Source: Campylobacteraceae bacterium (GTDB lineage Bacteria > Campylobacterota > Campylobacteria > Campylobacterales > Sulfurovaceae). Taken from it: a stretch of 5,862 nt of DNA. Positions 5,564 through 5,862 of the stretch are shown here, one piece after another. A program made the position numbers and the translations under genes. The notes beneath the pieces were generated by a model that did not search any database, was not told where the DNA came from, and saw nothing but the letters and a program-made list of their open reading frames with translations. Location of the stretch: positions 1 through 5,862 of the forward strand of contig JALWZK010000173.1 of assembly GCA_027002665.1 (NCBI GenBank). The letters run 5' to 3'. Position 1 is the stretch's first letter, and each line of letters opens with the position of its first letter.

Positions 5564-5862
5564 CCAAACTCCATTTTTTATATAGTAACTAATCGGATAT
5601 AGTGTAACCAGAACTACATATAGAGTATTAAAGATTAGAGAGTATCTATAACTTATAGAGGCATCTTCTCCCAAAGCCTCCATAACTCCAGAGTTTAATC
5701 CATTAAATGAGCCTATAAATAGAAGAGTATAGATTAAATAGCCTATGTAATAGTAATCTTTCTGTAAAAAGCAGAATGGACAGTGGTGTGTCGGCAACTC
5801 ATATATATAGGTGCCAAAAAAGGAGATTAAACTTATAATAGAGATAACTATAAATAGTATAT
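5558..5862 (-). CDS. Multi-pass membrane protein of unknown function, C-terminal part
   Basis: The reading frame is open from the right edge of the window to a TAA at 5558-5560, giving about 100 residues with no start codon in view; the gene begins outside the window. A shorter version starting at a TTG at 5797 is less likely, because the frame stays open and hydrophobic upstream of it. Three membrane segments are visible: ILFIVISIISLISFFGTY at the truncated start, YYIGYLIYTLLFIGSF, and SLIFNTLYVVLVTLYPISYY. Between the first two is YELPTHHCPFCFLQKD, with paired histidines followed by a Cys-x-x-Cys near the membrane surface. This could bind metal or heme, or act as a redox thiol pair. A short loop with acidic residues follows the second segment, and the protein ends in KNGVWL. 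I do not recognise the family and assign no function. It ends 12 bases from ribA in convergent orientation, so the two are not co-transcribed. Confidence 0.75.
   Translation of the reverse strand, partial: ILFIVISIISLISFFGTYIYELPTHHCPFCFLQKDYYYIGYLIYTLLFIGSFNGLNSGVMEALGEDASISYRYSLIFNTLYVVLVTLYPISYYIKNGVWL

Noticed and set aside
1..5862. CRISPR arrays, tRNA or rRNA genes, insertion sequences, riboswitches
   Set aside because: No regularly spaced repeats, cloverleaf-like segments, transposase motifs or structured leaders were seen. The only intergenic gaps are 48, 56 and 12 bases.

Overview
The window is AT-rich (by eye about one third G+C) and densely coded. It uses many AGA, ATA and CTA codons, and its genes overlap or sit a few bases apart. 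Gene content and style suggest a denitrifying member of the Campylobacterota (Sulfurimonas/Sulfurovum-like). This is inferred from composition, gene order and protein flavour, not from any search.

Most of the window (minus strand, 4922 down to 626) is one tight run of five genes: hemB, a small c-type cytochrome, nirJ, nirF and a uroporphyrinogen-III methyltransferase (nirE/cobA). Each junction overlaps by 1 to 14 bases, so they very likely form one transcription unit with coupled translation. Together they cover porphobilinogen synthesis, the methylation that diverts uroporphyrinogen III to precorrin-2, and two dedicated steps of heme d1 synthesis. Heme d1 is the cofactor of cytochrome cd1 nitrite reductase (NirS). 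The siroheme decarboxylase genes (nirD/L/G/H) and nirS itself are not in the window. After a 48-base gap with a plausible promoter comes a Crp/Fnr-family regulator on the same strand. Its 3' end is cut by the left edge. It lacks the FNR iron-sulfur cysteines but keeps an FNR-like DNA-reading helix, so it is a candidate nitrogen-oxide-type regulator of the cluster.

To the right, ribA (GTP cyclohydrolase II) is read divergently from hemB across a 56-base gap holding overlapping promoters. The ribA -10 box lies so close to its ATG that the mRNA may be leaderless. ribA then converges on the 3' part of an unidentified multi-pass membrane protein with a His-His-Cys-Pro-Phe-Cys motif. The 12-base gap between them lies inside an AT-only inverted repeat.

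I saw no tRNA, rRNA, CRISPR array, transposase or long repeat, and no gene-free stretch over 300 bases. The window is mostly a recognisable biosynthetic cluster. The less explained items are the membrane protein, the role of the small cytochrome, the inclusion of hemB, the possibly leaderless ribA, and the near absence of GATC and GTAC.
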